Shown piece by piece: positions 18,223-27,467 of a DNA stretch of 64,000 nucleotides. The position numbers and the translations under genes are program-made. Each line of letters starts with the position of its first letter. Position 1 is the first letter of the stretch. Under the pieces are notes generated by a model. That model searched no databases, was not told where the DNA came from, and worked only from the letters and a program-made list of their open reading frames with translations. The stretch comes from a virus: the IMG/VR virus record IMGVR_UViG_3300022752_000019, positions 100,604 through 164,603 of that record. One strand, written 5' to 3'.

Positions 18223-19880
18223 AGGATCACCGACATGATCGCCCCAATGGTCCCAGGATAGATAACCCCTGTCTCTCCACGAAGCCGTGCAGCCTTGCTC
18301 TCTTGGACGAGACGCTCTTGCTCCGCGTTCCTCTGTGAACGTGCCACCTTCTCCTGAAAGTCTGACCGCTGAGCTGCGCCGAGATTACCGGAGTTCGGAT
18401 TCGTAATGCTCTCTTGTAGCTTCTTGCGGCTATTAACCACACTCTTCCCAATAAAGAACGTCGCAACTCCAAACGCAGCTCTGCTGACGATTCGGAGCGT
18501 TTCGGACACTTTCTGGGCCTTATAGTTTGCCCAGTAGTACGATTCTGCCTGCTGCTCGAGAGAATCTGCGCCACGAACCACCGGGCCTGGGAACGGGGTG
18601 ACGTCGATGCCGAAGGCTGCAAACGCGGCCACTGACTGTGGGGCGTATAGAGCAGCCTGCCCAGCTTGCGCTAACTCCCTCTTACGAATCTCGAAGTCTA
18701 TCAATGCCTCTTGCACAAATGGAAAATTTACTGGGTAGTTTGTGTACTCATCGGTGTTCTGGTAATAGTAGCGTGAAGTGCGTTGGAGGGACTTTAGCAG
18801 GTCGTCCGAAATTTCTCCATCGGTGTTTGAGCGCAGAATGACCGTCTTGGCTGCTCCGGGCTCGTCGGAAAATGCCAAGATTTTTGATCCAAAGAAGTTT
18901 GTTAGTGCAAGACCTTGCAGGCTTTCTACCGCCGATCCCTCAGCAAAGAGCGAGTTCCTTGGAGGACCGGACGCAACGTAATTGATCGGAATTACCAAGT
19001 TCCGCCCAAACAAAAAGTTTCTTGCTTCTCGAACAGTGTTGTCAATTGCCGCATCAATCGCATTTAGAGCGGATGCAAACTTGGACATGCCGGAGGGCTC
19101 TGCCCGAAAAGGAGACAGCTTGATGTTGGTTCGGCGTACTGACGCTGTCGAACTCTCCTCAAGTCGGAGCTGATCCTCTGGACTCGAGAGGGCGCCGACG
19201 CCCAGTAGGTCTTGTTTCTCACCAATTCGCCGCGGAGCCTCGTAGTAGATCTGCGAACGGACAAGCCTTTCGACGAATATAGAGAAGCTTACCTGGATCG
19301 TGTAGGGATCCTGGGCAGTGATCATTGAGGTGCAGTTGGTGATGTATCCGCGGATAATGGTCGAGTCTCGGCCGTCGGCGTATGTCAGCTCCGCAATTGA
19401 GTTTGAGGAAGCCAAGCTCGTTCCACGTAGAGACTGGCTGTAGTTTTCCCACCACTCCTTGTGCCACTCAAAGTCGGCTGAGTTCGGGAGGATGGCAGTG
19501 CAGGAGATGATCCGAGGCTGTTCTCCGAAGAAGAACGCGTAAGTGGCGCCGAATGTCGTGATGAACTGAGACTTTTCGTTCCGAGTCTCGGTTACGTTCT
19601 GAAGTAGGAAGTTATGCGTTGTAACAACCGGACGCCCGGTAGCGGGGGAGCTGGTGTTGATGAGTTGCGATCTTCCCGCCTTATCGACGATGGTCAGCGA
19701 GGCATGCGTATCCTTTGGGACCACAATCCCGCGCATTGGCCTACGAATGAAATCTGGGTTGTCAGTCTCAGCACGCATACCCCAGAACGAGATTTTATCT
19801 TCACGCTCTCCGAGGTCCGCACTTAAAAATCTCCTGCTCATGTCAACTTCGGCTGCATTTTGGAATACAGTTACGCTCAT
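18219..19880 (-). CDS. Baseplate/tail-tube-initiation-like protein
   Basis: A 553-aa protein. The central section (ISCTAILPNSADFEWHKEWW..., LRGT, TIIRGYITNC, IQVSFSIFVERL) resembles tail-tube-junction proteins described in large myophages. It ends in a basic helical tail (DFQEKVARSQRNAEQERLVQ). It overlaps the hub start (ATGA) and the 82-aa gene upstream. The role is inferred from order (tape measure, small gene, this gene, hub). Confidence 0.65.
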   Translation of the reverse strand: MSVTVFQNAAEVDMSRRFLSADLGEREDKISFWGMRAETDNPDFIRRPMRGIVVPKDTHASLTIVDKAGRSQLINTSSPATGRPVVTTHNFLLQNVTETRNEKSQFITTFGATYAFFFGEQPRIISCTAILPNSADFEWHKEWWENYSQSLRGTSLASSNSIAELTYADGRDSTIIRGYITNCTSMITAQDPYTIQVSFSIFVERLVRSQIYYEAPRRIGEKQDLLGVGALSSPEDQLRLEESSTASVRRTNIKLSPFRAEPSGMSKFASALNAIDAAIDNTVREARNFLFGRNLVIPINYVASGPPRNSLFAEGSAVESLQGLALTNFFGSKILAFSDEPGAAKTVILRSNTDGEISDDLLKSLQRTSRYYYQNTDEYTNYPVNFPFVQEALIDFEIRKRELAQAGQAALYAPQSVAAFAAFGIDVTPFPGPVVRGADSLEQQAESYYWANYKAQKVSETLRIVSRAAFGVATFFIGKSVVNSRKKLQESITNPNSGNLGAAQRSDFQEKVARSQRNAEQERLVQESKAARLRGETGVIYPGTIGAIMSVIL

Positions 19881-20125
19881 CGACGCACCACTGGAACACG
19901 GGACTGGATTAGAGCACTGATTGCTGAGTATTCCATCACGGACACGTACGCCTCCCTGGAGACGCGCTCAGCAACCAAGTTCCGTACTGCCTGCCGCATG
20001 AAGTCATCCGCCGCAGGATACTCTACAATGGTGACCTCTCGCAGCAATCCTCTTTCATCGGTAATCTTGAACTGTCGCGCAGTACGAGAGTCCGAGATGG
20101 CATCGAGAATCTGAACTGTTGACAT
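19877..20125 (-). CDS. Small tail protein, unknown
   Basis: An 82-aa protein from ATG 20125, preferred because GGAGGAG sits 5-6 nt upstream; an in-frame GTG at 20131 would leave no spacing. Alpha/beta, no recognised family. Placed between the tape measure and the tail-tube-like gene and overlapping the latter, so probably a tail component. Confidence 0.72.
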   Translation of the reverse strand: MSTVQILDAISDSRTARQFKITDERGLLREVTIVEYPAADDFMRQAVRNLVAERVSREAYVSVMEYSAISALIQSRVPVVRR

Positions 20126-20127
20126 GG

Positions 20128-23100
20128 TCACTCCTCCGGATTTTCAATTTTGATGACATTGTCGGCTTTCAGCTTAGTGTACAGCGAGTCAACCATCTCA
20201 GCGGTCTTGTAGATAGACAGTGACTGTCGCTCCATTTCGCTCATGCCGCCGTTCAAGAACTGCTCGGCCTTCCCGGACATGCCGATGCCCTCTGTCACGA
20301 CGCCCGCAAGGGCGGAGCGTAACCCTGCCTGGTCGGTGGTCTTGATCTGCCCTCCCTCCGTCACCGCACCGGAAGACGCCAGTACCCGTGTCAGAGTTTC
20401 CTCGTCGAGTCCTGTCGCCTGCTTGGCCTCTGCAAGAGTGAGACCTCCCTTCTCTGCCTGCTCGAGCTGCTTGTAGACCTGGACACCAAACCCAAGAACA
20501 CGCTCTCCCTCGGAAGCAGTAGACCCGGCGCTAAAGTCCTGCTTGGCAAGCTGTTCAATAGCTGACCGGATGCCTTGCTGGTTGCCCTCAACCGTTAGAC
20601 CCTGCGCTGCTGCGGCAGTCACAAGGCCCTGGAGCTTCTCCTGCCTCTTGGCAGTAGACACCTTCGAGTCAATGGCTCCAGCAGCCTTGGAGATGGCCTC
20701 TGTAATCTCTTTCGATACCCCAGTCGCAGCACGATCGGCAGCACCCTTTCCGGTACGGCCCTTCAGCATTGTGTTCATATCCTTCAGGTCTCTTCCAGAG
20801 ACGTTTAGGCCATACTTTGAATTTATCCTCTTAGCCGCAGCCTCAAACTCGTCGTCAGTGACAAGTCCAGAAAGCTCCTTGTCGATATCCTTTTGATTGT
20901 CCGAGTACAGCTTCAGCAGTCCGGATGCCTCTCCTCCCTCTGCCAGTCGAGAGACTGCCTCCTCGTTATCGGTATCGAAGGCCAGCAGGCTTACTCCTCC
21001 CAGGAAGGCATTCCTGGCGCCAAACATGTCTGCGTCGGTGAACCCCGCAAACAAAGAGTCTCCGTACATTGCGCGCTTGGCATCAAGTTGGAGCTGCTTA
21101 ATGTCCTTCGCAGAACCCTCCGCGCCCTCTGTCCTTCCTACATTTGCTTCGGTGACAAGCTTGAGCCCGGCCTCTCCTCCCTGCTCTGCGATAAGCGCAA
21201 AGAGTTGGTCCTTATCGTAGGTGCGATACGTCTCCCCTTGTCGAAAACGGCCAAGTTTTAGGTCGTTAGCAAGGCGATCCATTTCCCGCTCAGTAAGAGC
21301 ACCGCCACCCTCCCTTAGCCGCGCGACTCGATTTGCAATGTCTACTCCGGAAGCGGCCGCACGCGCACGCGTCTCATCAGTCATGGAGGGCAGAGCGTTG
21401 CGCAGCGCCCCGAAGTCTCCCGATACCGCGGATAGCCGAGCTGCATCTCCCACGCCGAGCTTCACGTTGAGCGTATCTGCTCCGCGAAGTCCGCTGATGA
21501 TGGCATCTTGCATCGCCTTACTGCTGGCTCCGGCGATTACATCGTTGCCGCCACCAAGCATAACCCGCTCGACGTCCTGGAGACCCCCTACAATATCTCG
21601 GTAGCCTTCTGAGAACGGTTTTGTAAGCGTCTTTTTCGCATCCTCGAGGGTTCCAGTAATCTTTGTATAGGTCCCGCCTAACGTGCGCTGCTCTTTAAGT
21701 TCGGCCGCCCTGTCGTTAACACGCATCTCTTGAACCAACGCATCCATACGCTGCTTTCTCGTGTCCCTGAGTTTCTGGAGGTTGCGGACAGTTCTTCGAT
21801 CCATGTTCAGCTGAGTTTCAGCGACCAGCTGGAAGAGATCTTCGTTTTCTCCCGCTCCAGCACCATGCTGTTGTTCTGTCAGCGACTTGATCATGCCGAG
21901 AAGCGCATCCTGCCCCTCGCCAGTCTCCAGCATCGAGGACATGATGTCCTGTCTACGGGCTACGAACGATGCCTGCCCCTCTCTCGTATTCCGCTTACCT
22001 CCCGCAATACGGGACATCTGATCCCGCGTCATCACGCCGGCAGACATCGACTCGAGGATTCCGCGGTCAACATCGCCCGTAAATCGCCCAGACTCGTCTA
22101 CCTGGCCTGCGGCAAGAAGCATGGCGGTTCCAAGACCGCCGGAGAGGCCTTGCATTGTGCCCGAAAGCGTCTGCTGCGCGAGCATCTGCGCTGCTTCGAG
22201 CGGAGTGCCTGCGCCCGTAATGTCGATCATCTGCTCTGGACTCATCGCGCCCGACTTGATCGCGCCCATAAACTGCTCAGTCATCGCAGTCATCGTGCGC
22301 GCACCGCCGAGACCGGACATCTGCGCACTACGAGTCATTCCAGCCCCAGCGCGCTGCATGGCCGCAAACTGGTCCGAGGACATGCCAAAGCCGCGCATCA
22401 GGGTCATGCTGGCAGTGTTGCCCATGACATCTTGAGCAGTGTAGAAGCCCGATCCCCGCATGTCGCGGAAGATGTTTCCTGCCTCCTCCATGCTGGTCCC
22501 GAGCTTACGGGCCATCTCGTGCATGGTCTTTCCAAGCTGAGTCACACGCTTGGCAAGCTTTTCTGCATCCTGGATGCCTTGGTGCATCCCCATTTCGGTA
22601 AAGCGTTCCGTCGCACGGAGTGCATCAGACATCGACACAAACGGGTTATTTGCTCCAATCGCAGAGATTCCCCTTTGAAGGGTCATTAGGTCGCGCTGAC
22701 TGAATCCTCTGCCGGTTCGCGGATCTCCAGACGCATTTGCGAACTGCATGTTTCCAAACATTGCCCCAACTTGATTGGCTTGTTGCACTCCCGACGCAGC
22801 GAGGCCCGCTACTGCGGAGGCGCCCATGAGCCCAAGCCCCGCGTATCCTCCTACCATACCCATCATGAGGCCGCTATCCGCGGCAGTTCCAATCCAGCCG
22901 GACGTCAAAATGGGAGCTCCCAGCAACCGAGACCCAAGGTTGATTAGCCCTGCGCCCATGACGCCTGCCTGTCCGGCTTCTGCCATCCCATGTACTGCGC
23001 CAATTCCTCCTGAGACTAAGGAGTTACCCATGTAAGCCCCCCCTCGATGCTGCGCATGAGGAGTGTCTTGGGCGTAGCTAAACGAGGGGGGGTAGTGAGA

Positions 23101-23148
23101 TGAGCCCAAGGTGGGCTGCATCTGCTGCATTCCCGGGTTGGTGTACAT
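20128..23148 (-). CDS. Tail tape measure protein
   Basis: A 1006-aa protein. The N-terminal ~120 residues are Gly/Ala/Met-rich and hydrophobic, with several membrane-like stretches (GLMMGMVGGYAGLGLMGASA). Then come long Met/Gln/Ala-rich helices to the C-terminus. This composition and length, directly upstream of tail-tube and hub genes, fit a tape measure that sets tail length and helps DNA cross the inner membrane. No lytic domain is visible. AGGGG lies 7 nt before ATG 23148. A divergent plus-strand promoter starts just beyond its start codon. Confidence 0.82.
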   Translation of the reverse strand: MYTNPGMQQMQPTLGSSHYPPSFSYAQDTPHAQHRGGAYMGNSLVSGGIGAVHGMAEAGQAGVMGAGLINLGSRLLGAPILTSGWIGTAADSGLMMGMVGGYAGLGLMGASAVAGLAASGVQQANQVGAMFGNMQFANASGDPRTGRGFSQRDLMTLQRGISAIGANNPFVSMSDALRATERFTEMGMHQGIQDAEKLAKRVTQLGKTMHEMARKLGTSMEEAGNIFRDMRGSGFYTAQDVMGNTASMTLMRGFGMSSDQFAAMQRAGAGMTRSAQMSGLGGARTMTAMTEQFMGAIKSGAMSPEQMIDITGAGTPLEAAQMLAQQTLSGTMQGLSGGLGTAMLLAAGQVDESGRFTGDVDRGILESMSAGVMTRDQMSRIAGGKRNTREGQASFVARRQDIMSSMLETGEGQDALLGMIKSLTEQQHGAGAGENEDLFQLVAETQLNMDRRTVRNLQKLRDTRKQRMDALVQEMRVNDRAAELKEQRTLGGTYTKITGTLEDAKKTLTKPFSEGYRDIVGGLQDVERVMLGGGNDVIAGASSKAMQDAIISGLRGADTLNVKLGVGDAARLSAVSGDFGALRNALPSMTDETRARAAASGVDIANRVARLREGGGALTEREMDRLANDLKLGRFRQGETYRTYDKDQLFALIAEQGGEAGLKLVTEANVGRTEGAEGSAKDIKQLQLDAKRAMYGDSLFAGFTDADMFGARNAFLGGVSLLAFDTDNEEAVSRLAEGGEASGLLKLYSDNQKDIDKELSGLVTDDEFEAAAKRINSKYGLNVSGRDLKDMNTMLKGRTGKGAADRAATGVSKEITEAISKAAGAIDSKVSTAKRQEKLQGLVTAAAAQGLTVEGNQQGIRSAIEQLAKQDFSAGSTASEGERVLGFGVQVYKQLEQAEKGGLTLAEAKQATGLDEETLTRVLASSGAVTEGGQIKTTDQAGLRSALAGVVTEGIGMSGKAEQFLNGGMSEMERQSLSIYKTAEMVDSLYTKLKADNVIKIENPEE

Positions 23149-23175
23149 AAAAAACCCCTGGTTTTAGGTCATAAT
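23147..23175 (+). promoter_or_regulatory. Promoter of the TAAA/GTCATAAT class
   Basis: CATAAT at 23170-23175 preceded by AGGT, with an A-rich ATAAAA block about 17 nt upstream. The predicted start lies only about 12 nt before ATG 23194, so the leader is little more than the SD AAGGAGGTG. Confidence 0.6.
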
Positions 23176-23193
23176 ATAGGTAAGGAGGTGCCT

Positions 23194-23538
23194 ATGTTTT
23201 TGGCTCTTATTGCGTTCGCAGTGGCAAACGTTACCGCAACCACCGCCGCCAAAGTCCGCGAGGACGAGGCGGAGAAGAACGAGCGGCGGGCCTTTGCCGC
23301 CGCCTTGAAGGAGGCGACTGTCCTCCTTCAGGGGGAGAAGGTCAGCCCCTGGGCGGAAAGGGGCTACGAAGACAACGGTGCTCGATCGGTCGTTCTCCAC
23401 GGGGTGGAGTTTTTCTTCACGCCCGCGGAGGTCTCGTGGCTGGAAACGGCCACGAGCGGGGGCACTGATTTCAGTGCTCCCGAAGTTGCCCATCTGTTGG
23501 GCAAAGGCCTGCTGCGGGCCCACGCAAAGCCGCAGTAG
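23194..23538 (+). CDS. Small secreted or membrane-anchored protein, unknown
   Basis: A 114-aa protein with a hydrophobic N-terminus (MFLALIAFAVANVTATTAA) that looks like a signal peptide, then a charged helix and VVLHGVEFFFTPAEVSWLE. ATG 23194 follows AAGGAGG at good spacing; an in-frame GTG lies in the SD itself. It is a self-contained cassette with its own promoter and UUCG hairpin, on the opposite strand to the virion genes. Unknown function. Confidence 0.75.
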   Translation: MFLALIAFAVANVTATTAAKVREDEAEKNERRAFAAALKEATVLLQGEKVSPWAERGYEDNGARSVVLHGVEFFFTPAEVSWLETATSGGTDFSAPEVAHLLGKGLLRAHAKPQ

Positions 23539-23542
23539 TAGA

Positions 23543-23564
23543 GCGGGGCCCTTCGGGGCCCCGC
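23543..23564 (+). terminator. UUCG-loop hairpin
   Basis: GCGGGGCCC-TTCG-GGGCCCCGC, a perfect 9-bp stem directly after the stop. No U-run follows. The same design recurs after most plus-strand cassettes. Confidence 0.65.
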
Positions 23565-23576
23565 CTCTCAGCGCGG

Positions 23577-23771
23577 TCACGTTAGCTGACATGGACCGCG
23601 CTCTTTCTCATTCGAGAGCGTGAACTTACCCGTCTCTTTAGCTACCAGAAAAGACTTGATGATAGATCGCTCAAACCGCGCCAGCGGCTCAGCTCCCTGA
23701 GACTGAAACCACTTGTCGAACGCCTCGATTTCTCGATCCGTACGATCTAAAAGTTCTTTCTTTGTGGTCAT
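23577..23771 (-). CDS. Small charged protein, unknown
   Basis: A 64-aa protein from ATG 23771 with SD GGAGAAGTT. Sequence like KKELLDRTDREIEAFDKWFQ and FERSIIKSFLVAKETGKF is typical of small phage helical proteins of unknown role. Divergent from the ligase gene with only 18 nt between the starts. Confidence 0.72.
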   Translation of the reverse strand: MTTKKELLDRTDREIEAFDKWFQSQGAEPLARFERSIIKSFLVAKETGKFTLSNEKERGPCQLT

Positions 23772-23789
23772 AACTTCTCCGGAGGTCAC

Positions 23790-25064
23790 ATGGAGTATAT
23801 CACCCTGTACAATCATGCGCGAAACGGCGGACTGCGGATCTGGCAGGTTGCCGTCGTTGGGAACGAGGTCCACACGCGGTTTGGTCAGCTTAACGGCAAG
23901 CTCCAGACCGTCGTGGACTACGGCATGGAGAAGAATGTTGGCAAGACCAACTACATTTCGGCCGAGCAGGATGCTCAGAACATGATGTCTCGGATGATCC
24001 GCGATCAGAAGCGGCAGGGCTACTCCGAGGACGCCCCGGCGGGAGATGTGGGGTTTGCTCCGTTTGCGGAGCTTCCCGACAATCTGGCCTTCTACAAGCC
24101 GCAGAACACGCTCAGTCCGGCTCTGCGGAAGAAGCTGGACGAAGGCATGGCGTGGGCTCTGCGGAAGTACGACGGCGAGATGATGGTCATCCAGCGTCGT
24201 CTGGACGGTTCGGTGGTTATGTACTCGCGGCGCATGCTGAAGTCGCACCACAACGAGGACATTCCCTGGGCAGAGCGGTTTCCGTTCATCGCCGAGGAGG
24301 CGCGTCGCCTGCCGGTCGGCACGATTCTGCTTGGCGAGGTCACGGGGCCGCACGATCACGATGATCGCTGGCTCGTGGCGCAGGTGATGAAGTCCCTCAC
24401 CCCGCGCTCCCTCGAGCTTCAGCAGGAGCACGGGTTCTTGCGCTACCGTGCGTGGGATGTGGCATGGTACAAATACATACAGCTTCTCGGAGAGATACAG
24501 TATCGCTACAGGTACGACGTGCTCGAAGAGATCGCCGGCACTCACATCCTGGCAGCAGAGGCATTCATCGACTCCGACGTGGAGAGTGCGGATCAACTGC
24601 AAGAGATGGCCGCCAGGAACAAGTGGGAGGGCTTCGTCATCGTCGATCCCACGTCAACGTACGGAGATCGCGGCTTCAACCTGCGGGGAAAGGCCGAGCG
24701 GCCGTCAACCTGCGGCAAGCTGAAGCCCTTCTTCGAGGACGACTTCATCGCACGCTGGAACCCCGCGCAAGGAGTGGGAAGTCACGGGAGCGGCAAGTAC
24801 TCGGGAATGCTCGGCGCAGTCGAGCTCTACCAGTACGACGCCGCAGGAGAGCTGCGATACATCTGCGAATGTGGCAACGGGTTCACGGCCGACTTCATCG
24901 CCAGGAACTCAGACCCCTCATGCTGGCCCAAGGTCATTCAGGTGCGCTACGAGTCTCGCACCTACATGAGCGAGGGCGATAAGTCCAACGCCCTTCAGTT
25001 CCCGCGCTTCATCGCAGAGCGCGGAGACAAGGACGCGGAGGAGTGCATCAACCCCCTGCTGTAG
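23790..25064 (+). CDS. ATP-dependent DNA ligase with N-terminal WGR domain
   Basis: A 424-aa protein. Residues 1-75 form a WGR-like domain (ITLYNHARNGGLRIWQVAVV... TRFGQLNG... GKTNY), a nucleic-acid-binding module known from PARPs and some ligases. The nucleotidyltransferase core follows: motif I K126-Y-D-G, motif III GEVTG (182-186), motif IV EGFVI (280-284), motif V KLKP (310-313). The C-terminal ~100 residues are the OB-fold region. It would seal nicks using ATP, in phage replication or repair. SD GGAGG precedes ATG 23790 and a strong terminator follows, so it is a monocistronic plus-strand gene among minus-strand virion genes. Confidence 0.9.
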   Translation: MEYITLYNHARNGGLRIWQVAVVGNEVHTRFGQLNGKLQTVVDYGMEKNVGKTNYISAEQDAQNMMSRMIRDQKRQGYSEDAPAGDVGFAPFAELPDNLAFYKPQNTLSPALRKKLDEGMAWALRKYDGEMMVIQRRLDGSVVMYSRRMLKSHHNEDIPWAERFPFIAEEARRLPVGTILLGEVTGPHDHDDRWLVAQVMKSLTPRSLELQQEHGFLRYRAWDVAWYKYIQLLGEIQYRYRYDVLEEIAGTHILAAEAFIDSDVESADQLQEMAARNKWEGFVIVDPTSTYGDRGFNLRGKAERPSTCGKLKPFFEDDFIARWNPAQGVGSHGSGKYSGMLGAVELYQYDAAGELRYICECGNGFTADFIARNSDPSCWPKVIQVRYESRTYMSEGDKSNALQFPRFIAERGDKDAEECINPLL

Positions 25065-25072
25065 TACAAGGT

Positions 25073-25100
25073 CCCCGCAGATAACTGCGGGGCCTTTTTT
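25073..25100 (+). terminator. Intrinsic terminator of the ligase gene
   Basis: CCCCGCAG-ATAA-CTGCGGGG followed by CC and six T. The T-run overlaps the stop codon of the convergent minus-strand gene. Confidence 0.88.
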
Positions 25101-25464
25101 AGCCTCCGAAGATGAATGCTTCCTTCGGATGTCCGGCTTGCTCTTTGGCAGCCTCCTCTGCCCTGCGGGATACCTCGGCCATCTCTTGTTGCTGCCTGCG
25201 ATGCGCCTCGGCTCGCCTGCGAATCTGGTGAATCTCTTTGAGCTTCTCTTCCACTGCATCTTCCGAGAAGATGCGCTGCTCGATCAGCAGTGCCTTCATC
25301 GAGGCAAGGAGGTCATCGTGCGTGGTGGCCGCCTCTCCCAGCACCGCGTCATTGGCAAAGAGAGCCTGAACTTCACGAATGAGGCGATCAATCCCATCCG
25401 CCTGAACCTTCTCGAGAGTGGCAACTCGCTTCTCGAGCGCGATAATGCGTTCTTCCTGGGTCAT
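25099..25464 (-). CDS. Coiled-coil protein, unknown
   Basis: A 121-aa protein of heptad-rich helices at both ends (EERIIALEKRVATLEKVQAD; HRRQQQEMAEVSRRAEEAAKE) ending AFIFGG. The start overlaps the previous stop as ATGA. No enzyme motif. Perhaps an assembly or scaffolding factor; not provable here. Confidence 0.74.
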   Translation of the reverse strand: MTQEERIIALEKRVATLEKVQADGIDRLIREVQALFANDAVLGEAATTHDDLLASMKALLIEQRIFSEDAVEEKLKEIHQIRRRAEAHRRQQQEMAEVSRRAEEAAKEQAGHPKEAFIFGG

Positions 25465-25727
25465 GTCAGCTCCGCTCCAAGGATGACTTTGACTTCCTTC
25501 TCCATCTCAGTGACCCCCTCCTCCAGCTCCTCCACGAACTCCTCAATGAGATCGGTGGAGACGGGGGCTCCCTCACAGGAGATCTGAGCCAGAGGCTCAG
25601 GTACTCCATCACGCGGCAAATAACGCGTGCGAAGAATTTGGGCCAGTGTAGATTGGACCGCGGCGCGCTGTTTGAGTTCTCGAACCTGTGTCAGGACAAG
25701 GCCAACCGTCTTTGTTGCAGCAGGCAT
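25461..25727 (-). CDS. Small acidic protein, unknown
   Basis: An 88-aa protein from ATG 25727, supported by GGAGGA about 8 nt upstream. Helical, with an acidic C-terminal segment (LIEEFVEELEEGVTEMEKEV). Coupled to the coiled-coil gene. Unknown function. Confidence 0.74.
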   Translation of the reverse strand: MPAATKTVGLVLTQVRELKQRAAVQSTLAQILRTRYLPRDGVPEPLAQISCEGAPVSTDLIEEFVEELEEGVTEMEKEVKVILGAELT

Positions 25728-25853
25728 AAAAAAGTCCTCCAAATCAGGTATAACATACTTGTGAAGAAACTGAGAAGTCTCCGGAGAAATCGACGAAGTA
25801 CTCACCGCACCCAGGGCGTACCGGACTGTTCGGGAAAGCTGGGTGTGATTTTT

Positions 25854-27449
25854 TTAGGAGGACTTCTCTTTCTTGCGCTTATCCCTGAAGTGCTTAATCG
25901 CAGGCACTCCGAGCACACCAAGACCTCCGAGCTCTACTGCATGCTCGAGGGAGTGGTTCTTGTGTAGGTAGTCTGACAGCGGCTTTGCGGCGCTGCGCAC
26001 CCCGGGGATCTTGGCCCCCAGATGGGCCGCGGCCGGGGCAGCTAAGATGCCAAGACCGGCGAGTTCCATTCCGTGGCCGAGGTCTTCGTCCGAAGACGCT
26101 ATCTTAAATGAGGCTTCTTTCAGAGTCGAGTTGCCGCGCTTGGCCGATTTTAGCGCGTTTCTGGCGTCGGACAGAGTTCCATAGAAGTGAATGCCCTCAG
26201 AACCTTTAGCACCGTGAAGGTGACTCTCTGTTCTGCCAAAAGGGCGCCCGTAGTCGCCGCGAGCGTCTGCTACTGACTCTCCGAGCGCAACTGCTTCCTC
26301 TCTCTGCTTCTTTAGCCACGTTTTACTGGCAGGGTTTCCTTTCTTGTTCAGATACCACCAACGGGGATCGGTGACTTGCCCTCTGTACTGTAGAATCGGC
26401 CTTCCTGCCTTCTTCTCAAGTTGTTTTCCGGAAGTCCTATTTTTAGCTGACCCGTCTGCCGGCTCGTTCTTCGGCCAAAGCTCGCGCCGAGCCCAGTAGT
26501 TTGCGCTGAACTTGTCGTTCGCGGTCAGACTTCCGTCCTTTCCGCGGATACCGGCAGAGCGCGTCAGGTAGTTCTTCTTGGCGGCATCTGAGTAGTTGTG
26601 CTTGTAGCCCTTCTGTCCAAAGTGGATCAGCTTGACTTTGTCCCCCTTCTTGGCGAGGACCATCTTCTTCTTCTCAGGCCGGTCGGAGTCGACAGGCTGA
26701 TTGTATCCAGGGAACTTCTTGCCTCGGTACTCGACCTCGGCCTCTTTACCCATCGCGTTTGCGATGCGGGCCTTCTTGCCGGCGCTGTACTCCGGGTGCT
26801 CCCGCTTGAGGGCACGGTAGATCTCTTTGACCTTTTCGGGTCGATCTTGGCTTAGAAATGGGGGCATGTCTGCTGCTGTCTTTGCTACAGGTCTCTCTGG
26901 ATTAGTGAGCTTTTTTGCTAAGTTGTACTCTGCTACGTTGTAGAGCCCTTTACCAAGGGCTCCTAAGCCAAACCCAATTGCTCCCGCTCCGACTCCTGCC
27001 TTTAGTCGCCTATTTACAATATCTGTAACTTCTGGGTTAAGAGAAACATTCTTGTTCAGTAGCGAATCTATAACAGACCTTGTTCCTGCGTTTTGCAAAA
27101 TGGCGTAGTCTTTTACCGCCTGGGCGATAGCCTTTGATCGCGGCTCTGACCGAAGCAACGTACTAGTTACAAAGGGACTTCCAACGGCGGCCCCTGCCGC
27201 TGCGCCTCCGGCAACTCCGGCAGCGCCTGTTGCCAAGACATTATGAGAGTACGCCAGCCCTTTCTGCTCGGGATCCCCTCTGCCTGCGCCAATCCCGTAA
27301 GATCTTGCCGAGTCTTTGAGCCCGATTCCCATCGCCACTTGTGACCCATCTGCGGGATGAGGGACGCCCCCTCCTGTCTTCAAAATTGCAGGAAAATCGC
27401 CTGTTGCGAGTTTTTGGGAAACGAAGCCCCGAAATTCTTTGTAGGTCAC
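25854..27449 (-). CDS. Large multidomain virion-associated protein with hydrophobic segments
   Basis: A 531-aa protein. Gly/Ala-rich hydrophobic stretches occur at ~70-90, ~150-170 and near the C-terminus. The middle (~215-330) has a basic domain with KKMVLAKKGDKVKLIHFGQ, KGYKHNYSDAAKKNYLTRSA and ANYWARRELWP, a pattern also found in proteins of large viruses but of unknown function. The C-terminus repeats an ELAGLGILAAP/ELGGLGVLGVP motif in two membrane-like segments. It may be an ejected or internal virion protein; this is inference. Confidence 0.68.
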   Translation of the reverse strand: MTYKEFRGFVSQKLATGDFPAILKTGGGVPHPADGSQVAMGIGLKDSARSYGIGAGRGDPEQKGLAYSHNVLATGAAGVAGGAAAGAAVGSPFVTSTLLRSEPRSKAIAQAVKDYAILQNAGTRSVIDSLLNKNVSLNPEVTDIVNRRLKAGVGAGAIGFGLGALGKGLYNVAEYNLAKKLTNPERPVAKTAADMPPFLSQDRPEKVKEIYRALKREHPEYSAGKKARIANAMGKEAEVEYRGKKFPGYNQPVDSDRPEKKKMVLAKKGDKVKLIHFGQKGYKHNYSDAAKKNYLTRSAGIRGKDGSLTANDKFSANYWARRELWPKNEPADGSAKNRTSGKQLEKKAGRPILQYRGQVTDPRWWYLNKKGNPASKTWLKKQREEAVALGESVADARGDYGRPFGRTESHLHGAKGSEGIHFYGTLSDARNALKSAKRGNSTLKEASFKIASSDEDLGHGMELAGLGILAAPAAAHLGAKIPGVRSAAKPLSDYLHKNHSLEHAVELGGLGVLGVPAIKHFRDKRKKEKSS

Positions 27450-27467
27450 GAAAGTCCTCGATTAGAC

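Noticed and set aside
23772-24602. Minus-strand frame continuing upstream of the 64-aa gene
   Set aside because: This part is antisense to the ligase, and the real start (ATG 23771 with SD) lies downstream of it.
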